Shown: piece by piece, positions 19,966-32,210 of the stretch
How positions within the stretch are numbered: position 1 is the stretch's first letter
Layout of the letters: each line of letters opens with the position of its first letter
Assembly (NCBI RefSeq): GCF_002206635.1
Contig: NZ_NGUO01000002.1
Coordinates: forward strand, 248,001-312,000
Origin: Polynucleobacter aenigmaticus
Lineage (GTDB): Bacteria > Pseudomonadota > Gammaproteobacteria > Burkholderiales > Burkholderiaceae
Reading direction: 5' to 3'
DNA: 64,000 bases
The notes under the pieces: generated by a model
Databases searched by the model: none
Told to the model about the DNA's origin: nothing
The model's input: only the letters and a program-made list of their open reading frames with translations
Position numbers and translations under genes: made by a program

Positions 19966-20869
19966 ATTGCTCTTTGATTTGGGCTTTTGCATCTAGAGCA
20001 ACTTGGTAGGCCACTTTCTTGCTGAGTCCAAGAGTTTGTGCCAGAACAGCAGCAATTTCTTTGCTGCCTAGGTAGGGACTTAAAGCATTGGCCCACAGCA
20101 ACAACGCTGAATGCTCTGGAGCTTCGTCTGCACTAGCCTGACGCCCAGCTATCAAAATAATAAATTCGCCCCTGAGGCTTTCTGCTTGCTCTAGCCATTG
20201 GGGTATATCCGCTGCATTGAGCGCAACCAATTGCTCAAATTTTTTAGTTAGCTCTCGACCTATCAAAACTTGGCGCTCGGGTTCCAGATCTTTACTGAGC
20301 GATGTCAGTGTTTCTCGAATTTGATGGGGAGATTCAAAAAAGATGCTGGCCTTAGAGTTAGAGCGAATGTCTTGCATCAGCGCGTCACGCTCTTTGGCCT
20401 TGTTGGGCCAAAAGCCTAAAAACTGAAAGCGCCCTTCTGATGGGAGCATGACTGAGCCGCTAGCAGAAATGGCGGAAGGTACTGCGCTGGCGCCAGGTAT
20501 GGGAATAATTCGAAAGCCCGCCTTTTGAACGGCATTAACTAGACGCGCTCCTGGATCAGAAACGCCTGGGGTGCCCGCATCAGAGATGTAGGCCCAACGC
20601 TGGTTTTGGGAAAGGTGTTGAATCACAGTCTGTGCGCCAGCAATTTCATTGTGCTCATGCAAGGCGACACATTTCTTATGAATGCCAAAATGCTTAAGGA
20701 GGGGCGCGCTATGCCTTGTATCTTCACAGGCTATCCCATCAACAGAATTGAGCACATGTAGTGCGCGCAAGGTGATGTCCCCCATATTGCCGATTGGGGT
20801 GGCAACCATATATAGGGCTCCAGCAGGCAGATCCTGTTGCTTTAAAAAATCCAAGGAGCTTAATTCCAT
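19964..20869 (-). CDS. rsmI: 16S rRNA C1402 2'-O-methyltransferase RsmI
   Basis: 301-residue SAM-dependent tetrapyrrole-methylase-fold enzyme that methylates the ribose of C1402 at the ribosomal P site. ATPIGNMGDITLRAL (residues 23-37), CEDTRHSAPLLKHFGI, SDAGTPGVSDPG and PGASAVPSAISASG are the family signatures. It is divergent from diaA. In E. coli the homologue (yraL) sits in the same neighbourhood as diaA and dolP, so the cluster is conserved with one gene flipped. Confidence 0.95.
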   Translation of the reverse strand: MELSSLDFLKQQDLPAGALYMVATPIGNMGDITLRALHVLNSVDGIACEDTRHSAPLLKHFGIHKKCVALHEHNEIAGAQTVIQHLSQNQRWAYISDAGTPGVSDPGARLVNAVQKAGFRIIPIPGASAVPSAISASGSVMLPSEGRFQFLGFWPNKAKERDALMQDIRSNSKASIFFESPHQIRETLTSLSKDLEPERQVLIGRELTKKFEQLVALNAADIPQWLEQAESLRGEFIILIAGRQASADEAPEHSALLLWANALSPYLGSKEIAAVLAQTLGLSKKVAYQVALDAKAQIKEQ

Positions 20870-20976
20870 AGGGGCAATCTTTTGCGCAAGAAGTAAGAAT
20901 AACTAAGAGAATACGTCGCTTTTGATTTCAGGTGCGCCCTAGTCAGCCTGCCTCTACTTTGGCGCATAATAATGCG

Positions 20977-21579
20977 ATGGATAAAGATACCCTCGAACGT
21001 TTGCGCGCTCGCGCATCCCAACATTTTTTAGACAGTATTGCTGTAAAGCAAGAGGCTGAAAAAATACTTCCTGAACAAGTGGCGCGCGGCGTAGTCGCAA
21101 TGACGGAATGCCTGCGTGCAGGTGGAAAAGTGATGGCGTGTGGCAATGGTGGCTCAGCAGCTGACGCACAGCATTTTTCTGCCGAACTAATTGGTCGCTT
21201 CGAAAGAGAGCGTCAAGAGTTGGCCGCGATTGCGCTAACAACCGACACATCAATCTTGACGGCAGTAGGTAACGACTACAGCTATGACGAGATCTTTAGC
21301 AAGCAAGTGCGTGGCCTTGGAAAGAAAGGCGATATTTTGATTGGTATTTCCACTTCAGGAAATTCAAAGAACGTAGTGAAGGCAATTGAGGCTGCAAAAA
21401 AGATGGGCATCAAAATTATTGCGCTCACAGGAAATGGCGGTGGAAAAATTGCAAGCCTATTAGATGCGGATGACATTCATTTGTGCGCTCCCTCTACACG
21501 CACCGCTCGAATTCAAGAAACCCATTTAGTTTTGCTGCACGCTATATGTGATGGTGTAGACCATCTATTGCTCGATTAA
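20977..21579 (+). CDS. diaA: SIS-domain protein, DiaA/GmhA family
   Basis: 200-residue phosphosugar-isomerase-fold protein with CGNGGSAADAQHF (residues 55-67), TTDTSILTAVGNDYS and GISTSGNSKNV. The family contains both phosphoheptose isomerase GmhA and DiaA, the tetrameric DnaA-binding factor that promotes initiation. Its position between rsmI and a dolP-like lipoprotein gene matches yraO/diaA of E. coli and favours DiaA; the sequence alone does not decide. I start at ATG 20977 because homologues begin there; an in-frame GTG at 20932 would add 15 residues. Confidence 0.85.
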   Translation: MDKDTLERLRARASQHFLDSIAVKQEAEKILPEQVARGVVAMTECLRAGGKVMACGNGGSAADAQHFSAELIGRFERERQELAAIALTTDTSILTAVGNDYSYDEIFSKQVRGLGKKGDILIGISTSGNSKNVVKAIEAAKKMGIKIIALTGNGGGKIASLLDADDIHLCAPSTRTARIQETHLVLLHAICDGVDHLLLD

Positions 21580-21609
21580 GGGCCCCATTCATTTTTAGAA
21601 AGTTCGTAT

Positions 21610-22257
21610 ATGCAAAATACACTCACCATCCGATTGTTTGTTGCAATTTTGATGACATCACTCTTATCGGGCTGTGGAGTATTGGCTGTTGGCGGTGTTG
21701 CTGCTGGCGCAAGCGTGATGGCTGATCGACGTCCACCGGCGGTGCAGGCAATTGATAAAGGCATTGGCCTGGAGGTGGAGAATGCTTTGGATAAGAAGTT
21801 TGGAGATAGCGCGCATATAAATGTGAGCTCCTTTAATCAAAAAGTATTATTGACGGGTGAAGTGAAAGATGCCGGCATTAAAGAGCAGGCTGGCGCATAT
21901 GCAAAAGCAAACAAGAATGTACGTTCAGTGTTTAATGAGTTAGTTGTTGGGCCTATCAGTACATACACCGCACGCGCCAATGATTCCTATCTCGAGTCCA
22001 AAATTAAAACGCAAATGATTTTTACCGATAAGTTGCCATCAAATTCAATGGTGATTGTTGCTGAAGGTAGTAGCGTTTATCTGATGGGTATTCTGACGCA
22101 GAACGAAGCAGAGATTGCCAAGAAAGTAGCGAGTAATACAAGCGGCGTGAAAGACGTTTACGCCTACTTCGATATTATTTCTGAAGCAGAAAAAGCGCGC
22201 CTAGAAAAACAAGGCAAAGCAGATGAGTCTCAACCTAACTCAGCGCCAAAGCAGTAA
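21610..22257 (+). CDS. dolP: Outer-membrane BON-domain lipoprotein, DolP (YraP)-like
   Basis: 215-residue secreted lipoprotein with signal peptide and lipobox LLSGC (lipidated C22). Two BON domains follow, roughly residues 45-120 and 125-195, each ending in a hydrophobic strand with conserved glycine (KVLLTGEV, SVYLMGIL). DolP supports outer membrane integrity and BAM function at division sites in E. coli. It starts 30 bases after diaA, and a small cytochrome gene follows 23 bases later. Confidence 0.88.
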   Translation: MQNTLTIRLFVAILMTSLLSGCGVLAVGGVAAGASVMADRRPPAVQAIDKGIGLEVENALDKKFGDSAHINVSSFNQKVLLTGEVKDAGIKEQAGAYAKANKNVRSVFNELVVGPISTYTARANDSYLESKIKTQMIFTDKLPSNSMVIVAEGSSVYLMGILTQNEAEIAKKVASNTSGVKDVYAYFDIISEAEKARLEKQGKADESQPNSAPKQ

Positions 22258-22280
22258 AGCCATTTGATGAGGTATGAGCA

Positions 22281-22635
22281 ATGAGATCTTCAAAGCAACA
22301 CATGAAATTTTTTTTGCTCATCACCCTTCTCTCACTTTGCCCTCTGAGCGTGAAAGCATCCATCGATGATGCAAAGGCAGCTGCACTGGCAAAACAAAAT
22401 GCTTGCTTAGGTTGTCATGCGATAGATAAAAAAATTGTTGGCCCAAGCCTTCAGGCCATTGCAAAAAAAATATGCAAGCGATCCCAATGCATCAGCGTTT
22501 TTAAAAAACAAAATTTTGAAAGGTGGATCGGGATCATGGGGTGTTGTCCCCATGCCAGCAAACGCTAAGTTAAGCGATGCGGAGTTGTCCTTATTGGTGG
22601 GCTGGATATTGCGCGGGGCGCCCAGCACGAATTAA
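22281..22635 (+). pseudogene. Periplasmic class I cytochrome c, frameshifted at an A8 run
   Basis: The first frame from ATG 22281 gives a signal peptide and the heme motif CLGCH (residues 42-46), then IVGPSLQAIAKK. It then shifts into unrelated sequence and stops near 22568. The continuation YASDPNASAF, the heme-ligand region VVPMPANAKLSD and LVGWILRGAP is found in another frame ending at 22635. Joining them needs loss of one A from the A8 tract at 22463-22470. It is either a true mutation, a sequencing error or a slippage-dependent gene. It would complete the diaA-dolP-cytochrome run. Confidence 0.85.
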
Positions 22636-23291
22636 GTAGGGCGGACGACCGGTTTGCCTAGAAACCAAGACCACGCATCATTTGAGCGCTTAAAGTTCTC
22701 TTTAACAGCATAGTCAAAGTCTGCCCATTGTTCTTTAGCAGCCTCTTCCACAATCGTGCCAGGATTTGCTGGGGGTAATGTCAAATACGCGTCCGCATCT
22801 CCATAGGCGTATTCAACGCGCATACCAGCCTTCTGAGCTAGATGCATCATCGCCCTGTTATTTGCAAGGCAATGCACAAACAGGATTTCGATACGGGTAT
22901 TACGAGAATGGACGGAGGCGCGTCCTAATAAAGCAGTGCCAATGCCCTGCCCTCGGCCATTAGGTAGCACGGAGACGCCAAACTCGGCTGCCTGTGGTTT
23001 GCCCTTCACCTTTGGCAGATAGGCCAAATGCGCCATGGCAATCAGGTTTAGCTGGGAATCAAAGCTACCAAACACGGTATCTCTATTGAAATTGAGATGC
23101 TCAACATAGTGACGAATCACCTCATCAGGAGTCTGTGTGCCAAAGCGAAGTCGGCGATCCTCATCATTTAATAACAAAAGGTGACGGAGAATCTCGGCCC
23201 TGTGGCCAGCATGTAATTCACGAACAGGAACGGAAAAGCCTGCCGCGTAGGGCTTGCTATGTAAGTGACTGTTTGCTAATGGGTTGTGCAT
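22632..23291 (-). CDS. GNAT-family N-acetyltransferase
   Basis: 219-residue protein with a GNAT core. The acetyl-CoA pyrophosphate loop is the segment LPNGRGQGIGTALL near residue 110, preceded by the strand NLIAMAHLAYL. The N-terminal part RHLLLLNDEDRRLRFG is shared by a group of uncharacterised GNAT proteins in Burkholderiales. The substrate is unknown. It converges on the frameshifted cytochrome and shares its stop-codon TTAA. Confidence 0.82.
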   Translation of the reverse strand: MHNPLANSHLHSKPYAAGFSVPVRELHAGHRAEILRHLLLLNDEDRRLRFGTQTPDEVIRHYVEHLNFNRDTVFGSFDSQLNLIAMAHLAYLPKVKGKPQAAEFGVSVLPNGRGQGIGTALLGRASVHSRNTRIEILFVHCLANNRAMMHLAQKAGMRVEYAYGDADAYLTLPPANPGTIVEEAAKEQWADFDYAVKENFKRSNDAWSWFLGKPVVRPT

Positions 23292-23545
23292 AGCAACATA
23301 CTAGCAGAAATCAGATAAAAACACAGGGTTTTCCCTTAGGCTTAGGTATTCAGGAAGAAAAAAGCAACAAATCATTGAAAAAAAGTAGATAGCAGACACC
23401 CTGTTTGCCTTCATATCCATAAAAACCCGTATATTTTTAAAAAAAGTTGAAAATATTTTCAATCTATATCCTATTGTTTTTAAAGGAATTAATTTTAAAA
23501 CAAGAAAAAACTTAGCTTTTTTAATGAAATAGACTACGAAAGGTG
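23292..23545 (+). promoter_or_regulatory. AT-rich upstream region of the rRNA operon
   Basis: This gene-free, strongly AT-rich stretch precedes the rRNA promoter and likely acts as UP element and activator-binding region. It contains the perfect 16-bp palindrome TTGAAAATATTTTCAA at 23447-23462, about 84 bases upstream of the -35 hexamer, where Fis-type sites occur in other rrn promoters. I see no credible gene in it. Confidence 0.5.
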
Positions 23546-23574
23546 TTGACAGGGGTATATGAGTAGGATAAAGT
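23546..23574 (+). promoter_or_regulatory. rRNA operon promoter
   Basis: A consensus TTGACA -35 (23546-23551) is followed after 17 bp by TAAAGT (23569-23574). The 16S gene begins about 210 bases downstream, a normal rrn leader length. Confidence 0.7.
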
Positions 23575-23620
23575 CTCATCTCTCTGCTGAATGTTATTAA
23601 GAAATACGAAACAAGTCAGC

Positions 23621-23634
23621 CCTCTTTAAAAATT
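23621..23634 (+). promoter_or_regulatory. boxA antitermination site in the rRNA leader
   Basis: CCTCTTTAAAAATT fits the boxA element bound by NusB and S10 (NusE) during rRNA antitermination. A second copy lies between tRNA-Ala and 23S. Confidence 0.7.
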
Positions 23635-23635
23635 A

Positions 23636-23657
23636 GTCAACCGATAAATGTGGGTAC
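23636..23657 (+). other. 16S processing stem, 5' strand
   Basis: These 22 bases pair with 25344-25365 downstream of 16S: 20 Watson-Crick pairs, one G-U and one A-C mismatch. This forms the long helix that RNase III cuts to release pre-16S. Confidence 0.85.
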
Positions 23658-23786
23658 TAAGTGAAAGCATCAAGTCCTTCGGGACAGATGTAAATAAATA
23701 GTACTCATAGACAGTAAAAAGATTTGGTTTTATTACCAAGTCAATTTCTTGAATGAGTGCGACGATCCGCAAGGATCACAGGAATT

Positions 23787-25322
<1,536 letters not shown>

Positions 25323-25343
25323 GAGAAAGATGCTGGAACTCTA

Positions 25344-25365
25344 GTGCCCACACTTATCGGTTGAC
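25344..25365 (+). other. 16S processing stem, 3' strand
   Basis: Complement of 23636-23657; together they form the 22-bp helix enclosing 16S. Confidence 0.85.
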
Positions 25366-25377
25366 AATAAAAGCCAC

Positions 25378-25454
25378 GGGTCTGTAGCTCAGCTGGTTAG
25401 AGCACTGTGTTGATAACGCAGGGGTCGTAGGTTCAAGTCCTACCAGACCCACCA
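25378..25454 (+). tRNA. tRNA-Ile(GAT)
   Basis: 77-nt cloverleaf with CCA encoded. The acceptor is GGGTCTG / CAGACCC, the anticodon loop is TTGATAA (GAT) and the T loop is TTCAAGT. It lies in the 16S-23S spacer as in most proteobacterial rrn operons. Confidence 0.96.
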
Positions 25455-25484
25455 CCAGCCAGAAACGAGACTTAGTGGGACGTT

Positions 25485-25560
25485 GGGGGATTAGCTCAGC
25501 TGGGAGAGCACCTGCTTTGCAAGCAGGGGGTCGTCGGTTCGATCCCGTCATCCTCCACCA
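25485..25560 (+). tRNA. tRNA-Ala(TGC)
   Basis: 76-nt cloverleaf ending in encoded CCA. The acceptor is GGGGGAT / ATCCTCC with one G-U pair, and the anticodon loop is TTTGCAA (TGC). It is the second spacer tRNA, 30 bases after tRNA-Ile. Confidence 0.96.
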
Positions 25561-25617
25561 TCATCTAAATGTCAAAACTAAACGAACATTTAATTGTTTA
25601 GTTTTGCCATTTATGGC

Positions 25618-25633
25618 TGTTCTTTAAAAATTT
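25618..25633 (+). promoter_or_regulatory. boxA in the 16S-23S spacer
   Basis: TGTTCTTTAAAAATTT is a second NusB/S10 boxA that renews antitermination before 23S. Its downstream end overlaps the outermost 23S processing helix: ATTTGAGTAAGC (25630-25641) is the exact complement of 28760-28771. Confidence 0.7.
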
Positions 25634-25811
25634 GAGTAAGCAAAGTGTCAAATGTTTCTTTGAGAGGACATTTGACAATGTAATAAGGGTAAAGATTGAA
25701 TCATCAATCAGTAATACAAACGAGTTTTACCAAGTTCTTTAACAAGTACTTACAGTTTGGATTACGGCAAACATGTCAGAAGTAGAAGTAAACCTGTAAC
25801 AGGTACTAGCA

Positions 25812-25829
25812 ATGGTGCTCGTTATAGGA

Positions 25830-25834
<5 letters not shown>
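25812..25834 (+). other. 23S processing stem, 5' strand
   Basis: 23 bases complementary to 28693-28715 with one mismatch. Further out, 25766-25774 (GGCAAACAT) pairs with 28724-28732, and 25630-25641 pairs with 28760-28771. Together they make an extended RNase III helix around 23S. The rest of the spacer (25642-25765) shows no gene. Confidence 0.8.
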
Positions 25835-28700
<2,866 letters not shown>

Positions 28701-28772
28701 TATAACCAGCACTATTGTGTTGGATGTTTGCCAGATTTAATCTGCATCCTTAATTACATGCTTACTCAAATA

Positions 28773-28796
28773 GAACTGTTGATTTATCAACAGTTC
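28773..28796 (+). other. Hairpin in the 23S-5S spacer
   Basis: GAACTGTTGAT (28773-28783) and ATCAACAGTTC (28786-28796) are exact inverted repeats just before 5S. It is probably a processing structure. Confidence 0.6.
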
Positions 28797-28805
28797 GACC
28801 CTCTA

Positions 28806-28922
28806 CGCCCGGTGACCATAGCAAGTTGGAACCACTCCTTCCCATCCCGAACAGGACAGTGAAACGACTTTACGCCGATGATAGTGCGGATTACCCGTGT
28901 GAAAGTAGGTAACTGCCGGGCA
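28806..28922 (+). rRNA. rrf: 5S ribosomal RNA
   Basis: About 117 nt. The terminal helix GCCCGG (28807-28812) / CCGGGC (28916-28921) and the internal CCATCCCGAACAGGACAGTGAAAC segment identify 5S. End positions are approximate. Confidence 0.93.
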
Positions 28923-28931
28923 CCAATGCGA

Positions 28932-28962
28932 CGCCCAGACCCTCTTAGGTCTGGGCGTTTTT
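28932..28962 (+). terminator. rRNA operon terminator
   Basis: CGCCCAGACC (28932-28941) and GGTCTGGGCG (28948-28957) form a perfect 10-bp GC-rich stem with a 6-base loop, followed by T5. This is a strong Rho-independent terminator ending the rrn transcript. Confidence 0.95.
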
Positions 28963-28994
28963 ACTTGTGCAAAGCGTTTTGAGATTTTTAGATA

Positions 28995-29023
28995 TTGACA
29001 GAAACTCCATTTGGAGTCAGAAT
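28995..29023 (+). promoter_or_regulatory. Promoter of the tRNA-tuf-secE-nusG unit
   Basis: TTGACA (28995-29000) and CAGAAT (29018-29023) are separated by 17 bp, directly after the rrn terminator and 12 bases before tRNA-Tyr. The spacer contains the inverted repeat ACTCCA / TGGAGT (29004-29009 and 29012-29017), which may be a regulatory site. Confidence 0.65.
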
Positions 29024-29034
29024 ATTGGGTTCGC

Positions 29035-29119
29035 GGAGGGGTGTCCGAGCGGCTAAAGGAGGCAGACTGTAAATCTGTTGGCTATGCCTACGTAGGTTCG
29101 AATCCTACCCCCTCCACCA
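29035..29119 (+). tRNA. tRNA-Tyr(GTA)
   Basis: 85-nt class II tRNA with a long variable arm and encoded CCA. The acceptor is GGAGGGG / CCCCTCC and the anticodon loop is CTGTAAA (GTA). It is first in the cluster Tyr-Gly-Thr-tuf, an arrangement also seen upstream of tufB in E. coli. Confidence 0.96.
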
Positions 29120-29126
29120 GAGATGT

Positions 29127-29200
29127 GCGGGATTAGTTTAATGGTAAAACAGCAGATTTCCAATCTTCGGTCAAGAGTTCGATTCTCTTATCCCGCTCCA
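29127..29200 (+). tRNA. tRNA-Gly(TCC)
   Basis: 74-nt tRNA with acceptor GCGGGAT / ATCCCGC, discriminator T and encoded CCA. The anticodon loop is TTTCCAA (TCC). The anticodon stem GCAGA / TCTTC contains a C-T mismatch, which is unusual but leaves four pairs. It starts seven bases after tRNA-Tyr. Confidence 0.93.
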
Positions 29201-29221
29201 GATTTAGTGGCATTTGTTTTT

Positions 29222-29296
<75 letters not shown>

Positions 29297-29361
29297 GGCT
29301 TAATTAGCATTAATTTTAATTTCGTGTGTTGGTTTAAGAGTTAACTAAAGGCAGACAAAAA

Positions 29362-30552
29362 ATGGCAAAAGAAAAGTTTCAGCGGACAAAACCGCACGTA
29401 AACGTTGGCACCATTGGTCACGTTGACCACGGTAAAACCACATTGACAGCAGCAATCGCAACCGTGCTTTCAAAAGCATTTGGTGGCGAAGCTAAAGCAT
29501 ACGATCAGATCGATGCTGCTCCAGAAGAAAAAGCACGCGGTATTACGATTAATACTGCACACGTTGAGTATGAGACAGCGAATCGTCACTACGCACACGT
29601 GGATTGCCCAGGACATGCTGACTACGTTAAGAACATGATTACTGGTGCTGCCCAAATGGACGGCGCTATTTTGGTTTGCTCTGCAGCTGACGGCCCAATG
29701 CCACAAACTCGTGAGCACATCCTCTTGGCACGCCAAGTAGGTGTTCCATACATCATCGTATTTTTGAACAAATGCGATATGGTGGATGATGCTGAGTTGT
29801 TAGAACTCGTAGAAATGGAAGTTCGTGAGCTTCTTTCTAAGTACGACTTCCCAGGCGATGACACACCAATCATTCATGGTTCTGCTAAGTTAGCACTTGA
29901 AGGCGATGAAGGCCCAATGGGCTCACAGGCCATCATGAAATTGGCTGATGCTTTAGATACTTATATCCCAACTCCAGAGCGTGCTATTGACGGTGCGTTC
30001 TTGATGCCAGTAGAAGATGTGTTCTCTATCTCCGGTCGCGGTACTGTTGTAACAGGCCGTATCGAGCGCGGTATCGTTAAAGTAGGCGAAGAGATCGAAG
30101 TAATCGGTATCAAGCCAACAATCAAGACTACTTGTACTGGTGTTGAAATGTTCCGCAAATTGCTCGACCAAGGTCAAGCAGGCGATAACGTGGGCATCTT
30201 GTTACGCGGTACAAAACGTGAAGAAGTTGAGCGCGGCCAAGTATTGGCTAAGCCAGGTTCAATCACTCCACATACTCACTTTACTGCCGAGGTTTACATC
30301 TTGGGTAAAGACGAAGGTGGCCGTCATACTCCATTCTTTAACAACTATCGCCCACAGTTCTACTTCCGCACAACGGACGTGACTGGTTCAATCGAGTTGC
30401 CAAAAGACAAAGAAATGGTGATGCCTGGTGATAACGTCACAATTACCGTAAAACTCATCGCACCAATCGCGATGGAAGAAGGTTTACGTTTTGCGATCCG
30501 TGAAGGTGGCCGTACTGTTGGCGCCGGCGTGGTTGCAAAGATTTTGGCTTAA
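29362..30552 (+). CDS. tuf: Elongation factor Tu, first copy
   Basis: 396-residue GTPase that carries aminoacyl-tRNA to the ribosome. GHVDHGKT is at residues 19-26, DCPGHADY near 81 and NKCDM near 136; domains 2 and 3 follow. The second copy at 46184 has the same protein. The DNA also appears identical from 14 bases before the ATG to a few bases past the stop, since translations of the other frames match as well. This copy is embedded among tRNA genes, like tufB of E. coli. Confidence 0.98.
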   Translation: MAKEKFQRTKPHVNVGTIGHVDHGKTTLTAAIATVLSKAFGGEAKAYDQIDAAPEEKARGITINTAHVEYETANRHYAHVDCPGHADYVKNMITGAAQMDGAILVCSAADGPMPQTREHILLARQVGVPYIIVFLNKCDMVDDAELLELVEMEVRELLSKYDFPGDDTPIIHGSAKLALEGDEGPMGSQAIMKLADALDTYIPTPERAIDGAFLMPVEDVFSISGRGTVVTGRIERGIVKVGEEIEVIGIKPTIKTTCTGVEMFRKLLDQGQAGDNVGILLRGTKREEVERGQVLAKPGSITPHTHFTAEVYILGKDEGGRHTPFFNNYRPQFYFRTTDVTGSIELPKDKEMVMPGDNVTITVKLIAPIAMEEGLRFAIREGGRTVGAGVVAKILA

Positions 30553-30564
30553 GTTTTTTAATAA

Positions 30565-30640
30565 AGGGGTGTAGCTCAATTGGCAGAGCGTTGGTCTCCA
30601 AAACCAAAGGTTGGGGGTTCGATGCCCTCCGCCCCTGCCA
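30565..30640 (+). tRNA. tRNA-Trp(CCA)
   Basis: 76-nt cloverleaf with acceptor AGGGGTG / CGCCCCT (one T-G pair), discriminator G and encoded CCA. The anticodon loop is CTCCAAA (CCA). It sits 12 bases after tuf and 20 before secE, so it must be excised from the same transcript. Confidence 0.96.
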
Positions 30641-30660
30641 CGATTTGAACTGAAAGTAAT

Positions 30661-31038
30661 ATGTCTCAACATACAGCAAGTCACTCTGAACAAAAGAGCA
30701 GTTGGGTCTCCGGACTCGCTGCTCTCATTGTCGTTGCAGCGTTAGTTCTTTACTACACGTTAGCCGACCAATCTTTATTGCTCAGATTGGCTGTAATGTT
30801 TGGCGGCATTATTGCTGCAGTTCTGATTGTGGCAATTTCACCGGATGGGCGTCGTTTTATCGCCTATGCAAAAGATTCTTGGTATGAAGTAAAAAAGGTT
30901 GTTTGGCCAACTCGTAAAGAGACCACCCAAATGACTCTAGTCGTATTTGGCTTTGTCTTGATCATGTCCCTGTTTTTGTGGATTGCAGACAAATTAATTG
31001 AATGGCTAGTTTTTTCAGCCTTTCTAGGCTGGAAGTGA
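30661..31038 (+). CDS. secE: Preprotein translocase subunit SecE
   Basis: 125-residue inner membrane protein of the SecYEG channel, of the longer proteobacterial type with three membrane helices. The conserved amphipathic stretch YEVKKVVWPTRKETTQMT precedes the last helix. It lies 9 bases ahead of nusG, the standard pairing. Confidence 0.95.
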   Translation: MSQHTASHSEQKSSWVSGLAALIVVAALVLYYTLADQSLLLRLAVMFGGIIAAVLIVAISPDGRRFIAYAKDSWYEVKKVVWPTRKETTQMTLVVFGFVLIMSLFLWIADKLIEWLVFSAFLGWK

Positions 31039-31047
31039 GTAAGAAAA

Positions 31048-31620
31048 ATGATTGATTCTGAATTGGCCGTAAACCCACAAGCTACTGGCAATATGCGCTG
31101 GTACGTAATTCATGCTTATTCTGGCATGGAAAAAAGCGTTAAAAGAGGATTAGAAGAGCGAATTGCTCGCTCTGGCATGCCCGAAAAATTTGGCCGTATT
31201 TTGGTTCCATCCGAAGAAGTTGTTGAAATCAAAGCTGGCACCAAGTCAGTGTCTGAGCGTCGCTTCTTCCCAGGCTATGTCCTGATTGAGATGGAAATGA
31301 CTGATGAGAGCTGGCATTTGGTGAAAAACACGCCAAAAGTGACTGGTTTCGTTGGTGGTGTTAGAAACCGTCCAAGCCCAATTTCAACGGCTGAAGTAGC
31401 AAAAATCATGGATCAAATGCAGGCTGGAGTGGATAAACCGAAGCCTAAGACCTTATTTGAGGTTGGTGAGATTGTGCGAGTTAAAGAAGGCCCATTCATT
31501 GATTTCAACGGCAATATTGAAGAAGTCAATTATGAGAAGTCAAGATTGCGCGTTTCTGTTACAATTTTTGGCCGCGGTACTCCAGTTGAGTTGGAGTTCG
31601 GTCAAGTAGAAAAGATGTAA
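31048..31620 (+). CDS. nusG: Transcription termination/antitermination factor NusG
   Basis: 190-residue factor that binds RNA polymerase and couples it to ribosomes or Rho. The NGN domain starts at [16 protein letters not shown] (residue 16) and includes [14 protein letters not shown]. The C-terminal KOW domain has [13 protein letters not shown]. The 15-residue N-terminal extension agrees with Burkholderia homologues, so I keep ATG 31048. A weak hairpin with a T-run follows. Confidence 0.96.
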   Translation: MIDSELAVNPQATGNMRWYVIHAYSGMEKSVKRGLEERIARSGMPEKFGRILVPSEEVVEIKAGTKSVSERRFFPGYVLIEMEMTDESWHLVKNTPKVTGFVGGVRNRPSPISTAEVAKIMDQMQAGVDKPKPKTLFEVGEIVRVKEGPFIDFNGNIEEVNYEKSRLRVSVTIFGRGTPVELEFGQVEKM

Positions 31621-31645
31621 AAACCACCATTTTTAGTGGTGTTTT
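31621..31645 (+). terminator. Weak terminator-like hairpin after nusG
   Basis: CACCA (31625-31629) pairs with TGGTG (31637-31641), followed by TTTT. The stem is only 5 bp, so it would terminate partially at best. The rest of the 156-base gap to rplK holds short inverted repeats (GCTAG / CTAGT) and probably the L1-regulated leader, though I cannot map that site firmly. Confidence 0.4.
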
Positions 31646-31776
31646 GTATCAAAAGTAGTGGTTTTAAGTGGTTAGCAATAACCGAGGAGCGGAGCTAGAA
31701 AGCCAAAAAACTAGTGATGCGTTTACTCAACAGCGGTCTTTCCTAATGAGGTTAGGCGCGCTTTTAGGAGCAATTA

Positions 31777-32208
31777 ATGGCTAAGAAGATCATTGGCTTT
31801 ATCAAGCTGCAGATCCCTGCAGGTAAAGCAAATCCATCACCTCCCGTAGGTCCAGCTTTGGGTCAACGCGGTCTTAATATTATGGAATTCTGTAAGGCGT
31901 TTAATGCTCAAACTCAGAGCATGGAACCAGGCCTTCCAATTCCAGTCGTGATTACAGCGTTTGCTGATAAGAGCTTCACATTCATCATGAAGACGCCTCC
32001 AGCGACGATCATGATTAAGAAGGCTGCGAAGATCGAAAAAGGTTCACCACGTCCCCATACCGATAAGGTAGGAAAAATTACACGTGCTCAAGCAGAAGAA
32101 ATTGCTAAAGCAAAAATGCCAGATTTGACAGCAGCCAATATGGATGCAGCTGTAAGAACAATCGCTGGTAGCGCCCGCTCCATGGGCATCACAGTGGAAG
32201 GTCTCTAA
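31777..32208 (+). CDS. rplK: 50S ribosomal protein L11
   Basis: 143-residue protein of the GTPase-associated centre. The N-terminal Pro-rich segment [20 protein letters not shown] and the C-terminal rRNA-binding domain ([10 protein letters not shown]) are intact. TTTAGGAG precedes the ATG. It is followed two bases later by rplA; in E. coli both are repressed by L1. Confidence 0.97.
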   Translation: MAKKIIGFIKLQIPAGKANPSPPVGPALGQRGLNIMEFCKAFNAQTQSMEPGLPIPVVITAFADKSFTFIMKTPPATIMIKKAAKIEKGSPRPHTDKVGKITRAQAEEIAKAKMPDLTAANMDAAVRTIAGSARSMGITVEGL

Positions 32209-32210
32209 TC

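Noticed and set aside
23301..23579. 92-codon minus-strand frame upstream of 16S
   Set aside because: Composition follows the AT-rich DNA (runs of Phe, Lys, Leu), it overlaps the rRNA promoter, and no conserved motif is visible.
29953..30177. Antisense frames in both tuf genes
   Set aside because: Identical shadows occur in each copy because the DNA is identical; no ribosome binding site or known family.
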